Positions 44,847 through 53,903 of a stretch of 64,000 nt of DNA are shown in pieces. The notes under the pieces were generated by a model that worked only from the letters and a program-made list of their open reading frames with translations, was not told the DNA's origin and ran no database searches. Source of the stretch: Bacillota bacterium (GTDB lineage: Bacteria; Bacillota; Clostridia; Acetivibrionales; DSM-1351). Every line of letters begins with the position of its first letter. Position 1 is the stretch's first letter. The position numbers and the translations under genes are program-made. The stretch covers positions 18,121 to 82,120 of the forward strand of contig JAEZKZ010000039.1 of the NCBI GenBank assembly GCA_023415305.1. Reading direction: 5' to 3'.

Positions 44847-45080
44847 GCATAACTTGCATTACCGGGTTGCACACAAAGCACATACCATCTGATAAGTGCT
44901 TCCGCACTAAGCTTAGCTAAATGAATCGCCCACGAAGCTATTACTTAAATTGAACTATTCGCATCAATTTAAGTAATCCTTCTACCGGGCTTCTCATTTG
45001 GCTAACTTGTGCTCGCGCACTTGAAACATAAACAGATTCTTCTAATGTGAACTATGCTTCCAGGGTGACGCAAGTTATGC
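44847..45080. repeat. 234-bp nested palindrome between carB and argF
   Basis: The outer arms are GCATAACTTGC (44847-44857) and GCAAGTTATGC (45070-45080). Inside are TTAGCTAAATGA paired with TCATTTGGCTAA, and a central perfect 14-bp hairpin ATTACTTAAATTGA (44940-44953) with TCAATTTAAGTAAT (44964-44977) around a 10-base loop. A side hairpin AGTGCTTCCGCACT is also present. The interval codes for nothing and has higher GC than its flanks. It may be a miniature inverted-repeat element or a structured RNA in the 3' region of carB; no duplication of flanking bases was confirmed. Confidence 0.6.
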
Positions 45081-45142
45081 TCTCGTACCTGTAAGTATTA
45101 CTTAATATAGTATTGGAATTTTATATGTTCTTCCGGTTCAAC

Positions 45143-48100
45143 CTACCCTCTGTATACCGAATATTCATCCAAAGAATATACTTCTGCCTTGTTTTCGGAG
45201 ATAAGGCGTTCAAGAATACTTAACACTGCGTTTGTTGTATCCAGCGAAGTAATACATGGAATGTTGTATTCCATTGCTGTTCTTCTCAAAACAAAGCCCT
45301 TTCTCTCGGGAATTTTTCCCCTTGTGGGCGTGTTGATAACCAGAGTTATTTTATCTTCCTTGATGAAATCCAGAACACTTCCGTTATCAATATAATCAAC
45401 CGGCAGTGCTGCATCACTCAATACCTTGTAAGTACCTGATGTTGCAGATAGTCTGAAGCCCAATGACAAAAGTTTATTTGCAATCTCAACGCTCTCTTCC
45501 TTATCCCTGTCTGCAACTGAAAGGAGTACATTCCCTCCCGAAGGTATCTTCATACCGGAGGCGGCAATTGCTTTGTACATAGCATTGTAGTAATCCTTGT
45601 CAACGCCCATAACCTCACCGGTGGACTTCATTTCGGGTCCAAGGAAGGTATCAACTGTTGTGAGCTTTGCAAAAGAAAATACTGGAGCCTTAACTGCATA
45701 AAAATCTGTTTCCTTTGCAAGACCATTCTTATAGCCCAGTTCTGACAGGGTTTTACCCATTATAAGCTTGGTAGCTACACTAACCATGGGAATTCCGGTA
45801 ATTTTACTCATTATCGGTACCGTTCTGCTGGCACGGGGATTTACTTCTATAACATAAACCTTTTCATCATTGTCCATTACAAACTGGATATTAAACAGTC
45901 CTATAACCTTTAAAGCCTTTGAAAGACGTATAGTATAGTCTTCTATGGTATCCTTTACTTTTTGAGAAAGATTTTTTGGAGGATACACTGCAATACTGTC
46001 ACCTGAGTGAACACCAGCACGCTCGATATGCTCCATGATACCGGGTATCAGTACTTCATTTCCGTCACAAATTCCGTCAACTTCCATTTCTCTTCCGATA
46101 ATATACTTGTCAATAAGTATGGGATGAGCTGTAGAAATGTCCGACGCCATAGTAATATATTCCTCAAGGGTTTTATCATTATATACAATTTCCATTGCAC
46201 GACCACCCAGAACATAGGAGGGTCTGACAAGCACAGGGTAACCTATTTCTTTGGCAATTTGCTTTGCCTGCTCGAAGGAGAAGGCTGTCTTTCCTTCAGG
46301 TATTGGAATATTAAGTTCTTCCAACAGCTTAAGGAACTTATCCCTGTCTTCGGCAACGTCTATGCTGTTAACCGAGGTTCCAAGAATATTAACTCCTTCG
46401 GAATAGAGGGTTGCTGCAAGGTTTATAGCCGTCTGGCCGCCGAATTGTACGATAACTCCCAGCGGCTTTTCTTTTTGTATAATATCAAGTACACATTCCT
46501 TGGTTAGCGGCTCAAAGTATAACTTATCTGATGTGTCAAAGTCTGTACTGACAGTTTCAGGATTATTATTTATTATAATTGATTCAATACCCAGCTCTTT
46601 TAGTGTTTCAACCGAATGAACACTACAGTAGTCAAATTCAATACCCTGGCCTATTCTTATGGGGCCTGAGCCGATAACCAATACCTTATGGCCTTCGGTA
46701 ACCTCAACATCATCCTTTTCCTCATAGGTAGAATAATAGTAAGGTGTTACTGCCTCGAATTCACCCGCACAGGTATCTACTATTTTATAAACAGGATTAA
46801 TAGGGTATTTTTCTCTTAGTTCGAGTATTTTTTCAAGAGGTTCGTTAGTCAGGTTTGCAATGTAGGAATCACCAAAACCTATTTTCTTAGCCCTGGAGTA
46901 GAGATCATAATCCAACCATGCTATTCCTGCATTTGTAATCTCTTCTCCCAACTTAACAATTTTCTTTAATTTTCTTATGAAAAAGTCATCTATTTTGGTG
47001 ATTCTTACGATTTCACCAGCTGAAACGCCCTTTTGAAGAGCTTTGCAGATAGCAAAAATACGCTGATCACTTGGATGCTTTACAAATTCAACCAGTTCTT
47101 CGCGGCTCATGCTGTCAAACAGGCTTAACCCCAACTGATAGTTAAACTTAATATCGAGAGAGTCGATTGCTTTGAGCAGCGATTCCTCAAAAGTACGGCC
47201 GATGGCCATAACTTCACCGGTTGCCTTCATCTGTGTACCAAGGGTTCTGTCTGCGTTTGCGAACTTGTCGAAGGGCCAGCGGGGGACCTTTGTAACAACA
47301 TAGTCAAGTGAAGGCTCAAAGCAGGCACTTGTATTCTTAGTAACAGAGTTTTTAATTTCGTCCAGTGTCATTCCAATTGCTATCTTGGCGGTAACACGTG
47401 CAATGGGGTAGCCGGTTGCCTTCGAGGCAAGGGCACTGGAACGGCTTACTCTTGGATTAACTTCTATGACTACGTATTCATAGCTGTCCGGATTTAATGC
47501 AAACTGTATGTTACAACCGCCCTTTATATCCAGAGCTCTTATTATCTTAATAGATGCTGTTCGGAGCATCTGATACTCTATGTCGGAAAGAGTCTGGCTT
47601 GGAGCAACGACAATACTGTCGCCTGTATGTACTCCGACGGGATCAAAGTTCTCCATGTTACAAATAATTATGCAGTTGTCGTTGCTGTCGCGCATAACCT
47701 CGTACTCAATTTCCTTCCAACCCGCAACACTCTGCTCCAGAAGTACCTGACTTATCATGCTGAGCTTGAGGCCTTTGCCGCATATATACCTGAACTCCTC
47801 CATATTGGTGGCAATACCGCCACCGGAACCGCCCAGCGTATATGCAGGTCTTATAATGATGGGGAAGCCTATCTCCTTGGCAAAGGCTAACGCATCCTGC
47901 ATATTAGTTACAATTTTGCTGTGAGCAACTTTTTCATTGATTTCCTGCATTGTTTCTTTAAATAACTCTCTGTCCTCAGCTTTTTTTATAGAAGAGAGAG
48001 AAGTACCTAAAAGCTGTATGTTTAACTCATCAAGAATTCCATCCTCTGCAAGCTGAACAGCCATATTCAGACCTGTCTGTCCGCCAAGAGAGGCAAGTAT

Positions 48101-48355
48101 GCCGTCGGGTTTTTCCTTATAAATAATCTTCTTTACAAATTCCAGTGTTATAGGTTCAATATAAACCTTGTCTGCTGACTGTGTATCAGTCATAATTGTC
48201 GCAGGGTTACTGTTTATGAGAACAACCTCAATCCCTTCTTCTCGTAGAGATTTGCAGGCCTGAGTACCTGAGTAGTCAAACTCTGCAGCCTGACCTATAA
48301 TTATTGGACCTGAACCAATTACCAATACCTTCTTTATATTTAAATTTTTCGGCAT
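45143..48355 (-). CDS. carB: Carbamoyl-phosphate synthase large subunit
   Basis: A 1070-residue enzyme with the usual two homologous ATP-grasp halves (N-terminal KVLVIGSGPIIIGQAAEFDY, repeated as KVLVIGSGPIRIGQGIEFDY) and a C-terminal MGS-like regulatory domain (ISATSGTYKVL-like LSATSGTYKVL). It makes carbamoyl phosphate from bicarbonate, ammonia and two ATP. The start is the ATG after GGAGGTTAAT; a frame extending 27 bp further has no ribosome site. Co-transcribed with carA, 56 bp upstream, across a heptamer repeat. Product feeds argF and pyrimidine synthesis. Confidence 0.97.
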   Translation of the reverse strand: MPKNLNIKKVLVIGSGPIIIGQAAEFDYSGTQACKSLREEGIEVVLINSNPATIMTDTQSADKVYIEPITLEFVKKIIYKEKPDGILASLGGQTGLNMAVQLAEDGILDELNIQLLGTSLSSIKKAEDRELFKETMQEINEKVAHSKIVTNMQDALAFAKEIGFPIIIRPAYTLGGSGGGIATNMEEFRYICGKGLKLSMISQVLLEQSVAGWKEIEYEVMRDSNDNCIIICNMENFDPVGVHTGDSIVVAPSQTLSDIEYQMLRTASIKIIRALDIKGGCNIQFALNPDSYEYVVIEVNPRVSRSSALASKATGYPIARVTAKIAIGMTLDEIKNSVTKNTSACFEPSLDYVVTKVPRWPFDKFANADRTLGTQMKATGEVMAIGRTFEESLLKAIDSLDIKFNYQLGLSLFDSMSREELVEFVKHPSDQRIFAICKALQKGVSAGEIVRITKIDDFFIRKLKKIVKLGEEITNAGIAWLDYDLYSRAKKIGFGDSYIANLTNEPLEKILELREKYPINPVYKIVDTCAGEFEAVTPYYYSTYEEKDDVEVTEGHKVLVIGSGPIRIGQGIEFDYCSVHSVETLKELGIESIIINNNPETVSTDFDTSDKLYFEPLTKECVLDIIQKEKPLGVIVQFGGQTAINLAATLYSEGVNILGTSVNSIDVAEDRDKFLKLLEELNIPIPEGKTAFSFEQAKQIAKEIGYPVLVRPSYVLGGRAMEIVYNDKTLEEYITMASDISTAHPILIDKYIIGREMEVDGICDGNEVLIPGIMEHIERAGVHSGDSIAVYPPKNLSQKVKDTIEDYTIRLSKALKVIGLFNIQFVMDNDEKVYVIEVNPRASRTVPIMSKITGIPMVSVATKLIMGKTLSELGYKNGLAKETDFYAVKAPVFSFAKLTTVDTFLGPEMKSTGEVMGVDKDYYNAMYKAIAASGMKIPSGGNVLLSVADRDKEESVEIANKLLSLGFRLSATSGTYKVLSDAALPVDYIDNGSVLDFIKEDKITLVINTPTRGKIPERKGFVLRRTAMEYNIPCITSLDTTNAVLSILERLISENKAEVYSLDEYSVYRG

Positions 48356-48367
48356 ATTAACCTCCAT

Positions 48368-48395
48368 ATCACTATTCACCATTCACTAATCACTA
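48368..48395 (-). repeat. Four tandem heptamers before carB
   Basis: In the mRNA sense TAGTGAT, TAGTGAA, TGGTGAA, TAGTGAT. As in the array before nnr the unit is 7 bp, rich in stop codons, and ends just before the ribosome site. Confidence 0.75.
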
Positions 48396-48411
48396 TTAAT
48401 TTTTCACTGAC

Positions 48412-49470
48412 TTAATCCATCATTTTAACAAAATCATCAAAAATATAAGCGGAATCCTGTGGACCCGGGGCTGCTTCAGGGTGATACTGCACACTTATAA
48501 GAGGCAGGTGCTTGTGTCTGAAACCCTCAATTGTGTTGTCGTTTACGTTAATGTGAGTTATGACTATATCGTCATTAGAGCTGTTATCAATTGCATAATT
48601 GTGATTCTGGGAGGTGATATAACATCTTCCGGTTATATTGTCCTTCACGGGATGGTTGCCGCCGTGATGTCCAAATTTCAGCTTTGTCACACTGCAATCC
48701 AGTGATAAACCCAAAAGCTGATGCCCAAGACATATTCCAAGAATAGGTTTAACCCCTAGCAGCTTCTGAATGGTCTTTTTGGCTGTTCCAAGATCTCTGG
48801 GGTCCCCAGGACCATTGGACAGTAGGATTCCATCCGGATTACAGGCCATTATTTCTTCATAGGTGCTAAAGGCAGGAAGAATATGAATATCACAGCCCCT
48901 TTTTTCAAGTGAACGGATAATATTGACTTTTACTCCGAAATCCATTAATGCTACTCTTTTTCCCGGGCCGGGAATGTGAATCGGAGTTTTTGAAGTCACC
49001 TCCATAACAAGATTTCTGGGAATTGCTTTATATGCTTGAAGGTTTTTATTGAGTATATCCAGATTCCCGCATTCTGTAGAAATAATTCCGAACATACTGC
49101 CGTGCTTTCTGATGTGCTGAGTTAATGCTCTGGTATCAATGCTTTTAATACCAACGATATTGTGCTTGGCAAAATACTGTTCAGGATCTATTGAATATCT
49201 CCAATTGCTGGGAGTAGTACATAATTCCTTAACAATGAAACCCTGCACATGAGGCTTGTAGGACTCATTATCAAGCGTATTAAAACCATAATTGCCGATC
49301 AGGGGATAGGTCATGGTTACGATTTGTCCATTGTAGGAGGGATCGGTGGTAATTTCCTGATATCCGGTCATACAAGTATTAAAAACTATTTCTCCGGCTG
49401 TTTCACCACTTTTCCCAAAACCCTCGCCCGAGAAATAAGTACCGTCTTCCAATAATAAAACTGCTTTCAT
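48412..49470 (-). CDS. carA: Carbamoyl-phosphate synthase small subunit
   Basis: A 352-residue glutaminase subunit. The N-terminal CPSase domain has GETAGEIVFNTCMTGYQEI and PSYNGQIVTMTYP. The C-terminal class I amidotransferase has the nucleophile Cys in GICLGHQLL and His/Glu in QYHPEAAPGP. It supplies ammonia to CarB. Follows argD in the same direction; its leader holds a copy of the dispersed element. Confidence 0.97.
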   Translation of the reverse strand: MKAVLLLEDGTYFSGEGFGKSGETAGEIVFNTCMTGYQEITTDPSYNGQIVTMTYPLIGNYGFNTLDNESYKPHVQGFIVKELCTTPSNWRYSIDPEQYFAKHNIVGIKSIDTRALTQHIRKHGSMFGIISTECGNLDILNKNLQAYKAIPRNLVMEVTSKTPIHIPGPGKRVALMDFGVKVNIIRSLEKRGCDIHILPAFSTYEEIMACNPDGILLSNGPGDPRDLGTAKKTIQKLLGVKPILGICLGHQLLGLSLDCSVTKLKFGHHGGNHPVKDNITGRCYITSQNHNYAIDNSSNDDIVITHINVNDNTIEGFRHKHLPLISVQYHPEAAPGPQDSAYIFDDFVKMMD

Positions 49471-49560
49471 ATTAACCTCCTAAGCCATTTATAGCTTTGG
49501 CCACAGATTGTGGCCACTAAATAGTAATCAAATAATATTGATCGCTCCCATTTACCGCTT
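49471..49560 (-). repeat. Dispersed leader element, copy 4 (before carA)
   Basis: In the mRNA sense this begins soon after the argD stop and reads GATTACTATTTAGTGGCCACA before AGGAGGTTAATATG. A perfect hairpin GGCCACA-ATC-TGTGGCC lies at 49499-49515. TTTGATTACTATTTAGTGG corresponds to TTTCATTACTATTT-GTGG of copy 1. The anti-SD block present in copies 1 and 2 is missing. Confidence 0.5.
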
Positions 49561-49586
49561 AAATCAGTTAGTACTTTTTCTGTTTC

Positions 49587-50789
49587 TTAGTTTATTTCGT
49601 TTACTGCTTCTATTAATGTTGCAATAAAACTATCAACATCCTGTTTTGTTATAATTAACGGTGGAAGTATTCTTAGTATTTTGTCACCTACGTTAGCTAT
49701 CAGATATTTTTTCTCAAACATCCTATGCTTTACATCAGGGGCAATAGGCTCACTCAGTTCAATTGCTATCATCAAACCTGAGGCTCTGATTTCAGAAATG
49801 ACAGGAAGTTTCTCAGAGGCTTGTGCCATAAGGGTTTCCTTTATATAATCCCCAAGCTTTTGTGCATTCTCGGCAAGTTTTTCTTCCTTGAGAATTTTTA
49901 ATACAGCCAAACCCGCCGTACAGGCAAGAGGATTTCCTCCAAAGGTGGAGCCATGTTCCCCGGGTGAAAAGGCTTGTGCAACGTAATCCTTTGCGCAGAC
50001 AGCTCCGATTGGAATACCGCCTCCAAGAGCCTTTGCAAGAGTAAATATGTCAGGCTCAATATCATATTTCTGATACCCGAACAGCTTTCCTGTTCTGCCC
50101 ATACCGGTCTGAACCTCATCAAAAATAAGGAGTATTTTATTTTCTGTACACAGCTCCTTCACTTTTTTCAGATATTGAAGATCACAGGGGTAAACACCGC
50201 TTTCTCCCTGAACAGGTTCAAGCATGATGGCGCAGGTGTTTTCTGTAACTGCTGACTTTAACGCTTCAAAATCATTTATTGGAACCTTTTTAAAGCCCTG
50301 AGTCAAAGGCTCAAAGGGTTTAGCGTACTTTTCCTGTCCTGTTGCGCTCAGTGTAGTAATGGTTCTGCCGTGGAAGGACTTCTGAAGTGTAATGATTTCG
50401 TATTTTTCGGGCATACCCAGCTTTTTGAAAAAAATTCTTGCAAGCTTTATTGCTCCTTCGTTTGCTTCAGCTCCGCTGTTAGAGAAGAATACCTTATCGG
50501 CACAGGAGTTTTCACAAAGCTCCTTGGCCAATAAGGCCTGGGATTCTATGTAATAAAGGTTTGAACAGTGTATCAGTCTGGATAATTGGTCTGTAACCAT
50601 TTTAACAAAGGTTGGATGAGAATATCCTATCGAATTAACAGCTATGCCTGAGAAAAAATCTGTATATTTATCCCCATCGGTACTCCAAAGATGTATTCCC
50701 TGACCTTTTTCAAAGGCGACAGGAATTCTTTGTCCGAAGGTATTCATAAAATACTGATTATCGTACTCTTTGATTTCATTAACTAACAT
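49587..50789 (-). CDS. argD: Acetylornithine aminotransferase
   Basis: A 400-residue class III PLP aminotransferase. FSNSGAEANEGAIKLAR, FDEVQTGMGRTGKLFG and the PLP-lysine in FTLAKALGGGIPIGA are intact, as is HGSTFGGNPLACTAGL. It converts N-acetylglutamate semialdehyde to N-acetylornithine. Members of this family can be bifunctional with succinyldiaminopimelate. Transcribed from an ArgR-type promoter with a 130-base leader. Confidence 0.95.
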   Translation of the reverse strand: MLVNEIKEYDNQYFMNTFGQRIPVAFEKGQGIHLWSTDGDKYTDFFSGIAVNSIGYSHPTFVKMVTDQLSRLIHCSNLYYIESQALLAKELCENSCADKVFFSNSGAEANEGAIKLARIFFKKLGMPEKYEIITLQKSFHGRTITTLSATGQEKYAKPFEPLTQGFKKVPINDFEALKSAVTENTCAIMLEPVQGESGVYPCDLQYLKKVKELCTENKILLIFDEVQTGMGRTGKLFGYQKYDIEPDIFTLAKALGGGIPIGAVCAKDYVAQAFSPGEHGSTFGGNPLACTAGLAVLKILKEEKLAENAQKLGDYIKETLMAQASEKLPVISEIRASGLMIAIELSEPIAPDVKHRMFEKKYLIANVGDKILRILPPLIITKQDVDSFIATLIEAVNEIN

Positions 50790-50872
50790 ATTAACCTCCC
50801 AAGTATGGCTTTAAGCTGATTAGCGACCACAAAATGTAATGAATTTATCTACTCCAACATCCGTTATAAAGC
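50790..50872 (-). repeat. Dispersed leader element, copy 3 (before argD)
   Basis: In the mRNA sense TTCGC...ACGGAT is followed by TTCATTACATTTTGTGGTCGCTA and GGGAGGTTAATATG. The middle resembles copy 2 (ACATTTTGTTGCCGCTATCA) and copy 1. It lies wholly within the predicted argD 5' leader. No anti-SD block is present. Confidence 0.5.
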
Positions 50873-50910
50873 GAATATTTGCAATAGAATATTAAAAGTT
50901 AAAATGAATA

Positions 50911-50945
50911 AAAACAATGTATAATTAATAATTATACATTGTTTT
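50911..50945. terminator. Perfect palindrome ending pilZ transcript, overlapping argD promoter
   Basis: A 16-bp perfect stem (AAAACAATGTATAATT and its complement) with a 3-base loop and flanking A and T. Read on the minus strand it ends in TTTTTATTC, a proper terminator for the PilZ gene. The right arm contains the -10 box of argD. Confidence 0.7.
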
Positions 50946-50959
50946 GTATAAAAATGCAA
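50931..50959 (-). promoter_or_regulatory. argD promoter overlapped by an ArgR-like operator
   Basis: On the minus strand TTGCAT, a 17-bp spacer and TATAAT. TGTATAAAAATGCA (plus strand) covers the -35 and is nearly identical to the argC site. Repression by arginine-bound ArgR is expected. Confidence 0.65.
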
Positions 50960-50982
50960 CATTATTAAATTTATTTTTGCAA

Positions 50983-51615
50983 CTAGAGATACTTGTCCCT
51001 GAGAAGATCGTAGGAGTTTTCCAGAGAGTAAAGATAGGAGTAGAGGTGATTACTGTTCTCCTCCTCCATAAATGTGAACATCATACTATATGTATAAATA
51101 GAATTATCTTTATATATCCTTAGTAATTCTCCCTTTGCATATATAGTAGAATTGTCCTCAAGGAGAATATTTATTTCACAGCTTGTTTTTATAGGTATTT
51201 CCTTGTTTAACAAAAACGCCGCACCACCAAGCGATAGGTTTGACACCTTACAAAAATAACTATTATTACCGCTGCAAAGCGTAGCAGGTAAGCAAACATC
51301 AAGACGCTGGAAGATTCTGTGGTTTATACTTTCGACAATTCCATGAATTTTTACCTTTATATATGGAGAACCTGACAGCTCTATTTTTGATATAGTACCG
51401 GTGATGATGTATTCAAAGTATTCATTATTGTACTTTATATCCACACAGCTGTCGGTAAATATACATCCCTTCATTATATCCGGAGTCAAAGGCAGATTAA
51501 TGGAATCTTCACTGCATTGGGTTACAATATTCAATGACCATGAAGACTGTTTAAATAATTTAAAACTTACCAACGACCCGGGAATAATCAGTTTGGAAAT
51601 ACATATACTGTTCAA
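50983..51615 (-). CDS. PilZ domain c-di-GMP receptor
   Basis: A 210-residue cytoplasmic protein with a YcgR-like N-terminal domain (about 1-95) and a C-terminal PilZ domain. The c-di-GMP motifs are RIFQRLDV (RxxxR) near residue 100 and NLSLGG ([D/N]xSxxG). YcgR-type proteins bind c-di-GMP and slow flagella or tune matrix production. TTG start after AGGAGGCAAAAATC. It is placed between argB and argD, separated on both sides by terminators, so it is its own unit. Confidence 0.87.
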   Translation of the reverse strand: MNSICISKLIIPGSLVSFKLFKQSSWSLNIVTQCSEDSINLPLTPDIMKGCIFTDSCVDIKYNNEYFEYIITGTISKIELSGSPYIKVKIHGIVESINHRIFQRLDVCLPATLCSGNNSYFCKVSNLSLGGAAFLLNKEIPIKTSCEINILLEDNSTIYAKGELLRIYKDNSIYTYSMMFTFMEEENSNHLYSYLYSLENSYDLLRDKYL

Positions 51616-51701
51616 AGATTTTTGCCTCCTAGAACTATATAACCGTATAACAATTTACAGAAGTTACTCACATTAAGTCAAGAATGTAGACAGTAAAATA
51701 G

Positions 51702-51745
51702 TAAAAAAATATAGCACTTTTTTACATTATATAATAATAAGTGCT
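51702..51745 (-). terminator. Terminator of the argC-argB transcript
   Basis: On the minus strand AAGTGCTA-type arms (TAGCACTT with AAGTGCTA, 8 bp) are followed by TATTTTTTTA. The loop is long and AT-rich. Confidence 0.6.
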
Positions 51746-51852
51746 ATTTAACAACTTTAAAAAGGAAAATATCCAAAAATTATATAAATTCCCTATTTTT
51801 ATATCTTAATTGCTTGGGTGAATACAGGCCTTTTCCATACAATCTATAAAAC

Positions 51853-52764
51853 TTAATATAGCGCTTCATTTTCGTGATAGAGTTTTTTGTCCTTCATTAT
51901 CATGGTCCCGATCCCTTTGTATGTAAATATTTCAAGTAGAATGCAATGAGGGATTCGACCATCAATAATGTGGGTTCTGCCCACACCTTTCTCCAACGCA
52001 TCAACGCAGCCCAAGACCTTGGGTATCATGCCGCCTGCGATAATCTTTTTATCAATAAGGTCATGAACTTCATCAATTGTAAGTGCCGGAGTAACGATGT
52101 CGCTGTCCTTGGAGGGCTTAACACCTTCTACATCGGTAAGAAGCATGAGCTTTTCAGCTTTTAAGGCAGCAGCAATTTCACCGGCTACAGTGTCAGCATT
52201 AATATTATAGCTCTCCCCGTTTGGTCCTACCCCGATGGGTGCTACTACCGGGATATACTCATCCTTGGATATCAAGTCCAGCACCTTGGAATTTATTTTT
52301 GTAATTGACCCCACATATCCGATATCCTTCAGCTCACCGTCTATTTCTGTCTTATATTGTTCACATTCAATAAGCTTTCCATCTATTCCACAAAGGCCTA
52401 TAGCCTTTGCTCCCTTACCGTTAAGCAGAGAGACAATTTCCTTATTGGTTTTTCCAACAAGAACCATCTGGGCTACCTCGATAGTCTGTGAATCCGTTAC
52501 TCTGAGGCCGTTTACAAATTCACTTTTTACATCAAACTTCTGAAGAGCTTTGTTTATGTCCGGTCCACCCCCGTGCACCAGAACCGGATTCATCCCTATG
52601 TACTTTAAAAGTGTAATATCCTCTATCACCGAGTTTTTTAACTCATCATTTATCATGGCATTACCACCATATTTTATAACAACCGTTTTACCGTACAACT
52701 TTTGAATATAGGGTAATGCTTCAATTAATATCTCAGCCTTTTTAATCAAGCTATCATAATTCAT
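51853..52764 (-). CDS. argB: Acetylglutamate kinase
   Basis: A 303-residue amino-acid kinase that phosphorylates N-acetylglutamate. VIKYGGNAM, VHGGGPDIN and MLLTDVEGV are standard. The N-terminal helix ILIEALPYIQKLYGK is of the type found in the hexameric, arginine-inhibited enzymes, so feedback inhibition is expected. Follows argC by 79 bp; an argJ gene is not present between them, unlike many clostridial arg operons. Confidence 0.96.
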   Translation of the reverse strand: MNYDSLIKKAEILIEALPYIQKLYGKTVVIKYGGNAMINDELKNSVIEDITLLKYIGMNPVLVHGGGPDINKALQKFDVKSEFVNGLRVTDSQTIEVAQMVLVGKTNKEIVSLLNGKGAKAIGLCGIDGKLIECEQYKTEIDGELKDIGYVGSITKINSKVLDLISKDEYIPVVAPIGVGPNGESYNINADTVAGEIAAALKAEKLMLLTDVEGVKPSKDSDIVTPALTIDEVHDLIDKKIIAGGMIPKVLGCVDALEKGVGRTHIIDGRIPHCILLEIFTYKGIGTMIMKDKKLYHENEALY

Positions 52765-52843
52765 AAATAACCCTCCTAGATAAAATGTTAACTATACTTA
52801 ATAAATACAGGTAGTTAAATATCTTCGTGCATATGGTTTTATT

Positions 52844-53785
52844 CTATAACCCAATATCTTCACCTAGCCCCAGCATTATATTCATATTCTGGATTGCAGC
52901 TCCGGAAGAGCCTTTGCCAAGGTTATCAAGGACAGATACCAGCATAATCTGGTCAGAATTACCTGTTACATATATTTCAAGATAATTCGTATCATTTACT
53001 CGTGTAGCACTGATGAAATTATTTGTGTATTCCTTTTCAATATTCAAAGGCATGACCTTTATAAACTTTTCACCGCTATAGTGATTTGCAAGAAAAGCAT
53101 GTATAGCTTCCTTAGTCATTGACTTTGTAAGTAATCTCGGATAAACAGGTATACAAACGGACATACCTTTATAATAAGGACATACCAAGGGGGAGAATAA
53201 TGGACTATGTTCAAGACCGCTTATAACCGTCATCTCGGGTATGTGCTTGTGAGTAAGACCGAGTGCATATAATTGTGGACTTTCAAAAGGATTTCCTTCG
53301 GGAGCCTCAAATTGAGCAATCAACTTCTTGCCACCGCCGCTGTAGCCTGAGATGGCATGGGTTGTAACAGGGTAATCCTTCGGTAGGATACCTTCCGAAA
53401 CTAAAGGATACATCAAACTGATAAAGCCGGTTGCATAGCATCCTGGCACAGATACTCTGGCAGAAGCTTGAATTTTTGCTCGGTGATCTCTGCTTAACTC
53501 GGGCAATCCATATGCCCAGCTATCCTTTGTTCTGTGAGCCGTACTTGCGTCAATTACTTTGGTGCGAGGATTTTCAATGAGTGAAACAGCCTCGATGGCA
53601 GCGTTGTCAGGCAGACAAAGGAAAACAATATCCGCGTCATTCAGACACTTTTTTCTTTCATTAACATCTTTCCTTTTTTCAGCATCTATTTTTATAATGT
53701 CGAGATCATTTCTCAACGCTAATCTTTCGTTAATCTGAAGTCCTGTAGTACCTTCACTTCCATCTACAAAAACCTTGAATTTCAT
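52844..53785 (-). CDS. argC: N-acetyl-gamma-glutamyl-phosphate reductase (type 2)
   Basis: A 313-residue NADPH-dependent reductase of the short type-2 class. DGSEGTTGLQI, FLCLPDNAA, catalytic Cys in VPGCYATGF and HAISGYSGGGKK are visible. The ATG after GGAGGATAACA is chosen; the frame extends 48 bp upstream without a ribosome site. First gene of the arg region, preceded by an ArgR-type promoter. Confidence 0.95.
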   Translation of the reverse strand: MKFKVFVDGSEGTTGLQINERLALRNDLDIIKIDAEKRKDVNERKKCLNDADIVFLCLPDNAAIEAVSLIENPRTKVIDASTAHRTKDSWAYGLPELSRDHRAKIQASARVSVPGCYATGFISLMYPLVSEGILPKDYPVTTHAISGYSGGGKKLIAQFEAPEGNPFESPQLYALGLTHKHIPEMTVISGLEHSPLFSPLVCPYYKGMSVCIPVYPRLLTKSMTKEAIHAFLANHYSGEKFIKVMPLNIEKEYTNNFISATRVNDTNYLEIYVTGNSDQIMLVSVLDNLGKGSSGAAIQNMNIMLGLGEDIGL

Positions 53786-53903
53786 TGTTATCCTCCATTC
53801 CGCTGATATCAGCGAATAAATTAGTGAAAACACGAGAGGCCAGAGTGTAAAAAATTAATACCAAAAACTCTATTCTAGCCCAATTAATTATTACGATTTT
53901 ATA

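Noticed and set aside
44735..45142. carB-argF gap considered as a T-box or known riboswitch
   Set aside because: No T-box sequence, no purine, SAM, lysine or c-di-GMP riboswitch core was found; it also lies upstream of the argF promoter.
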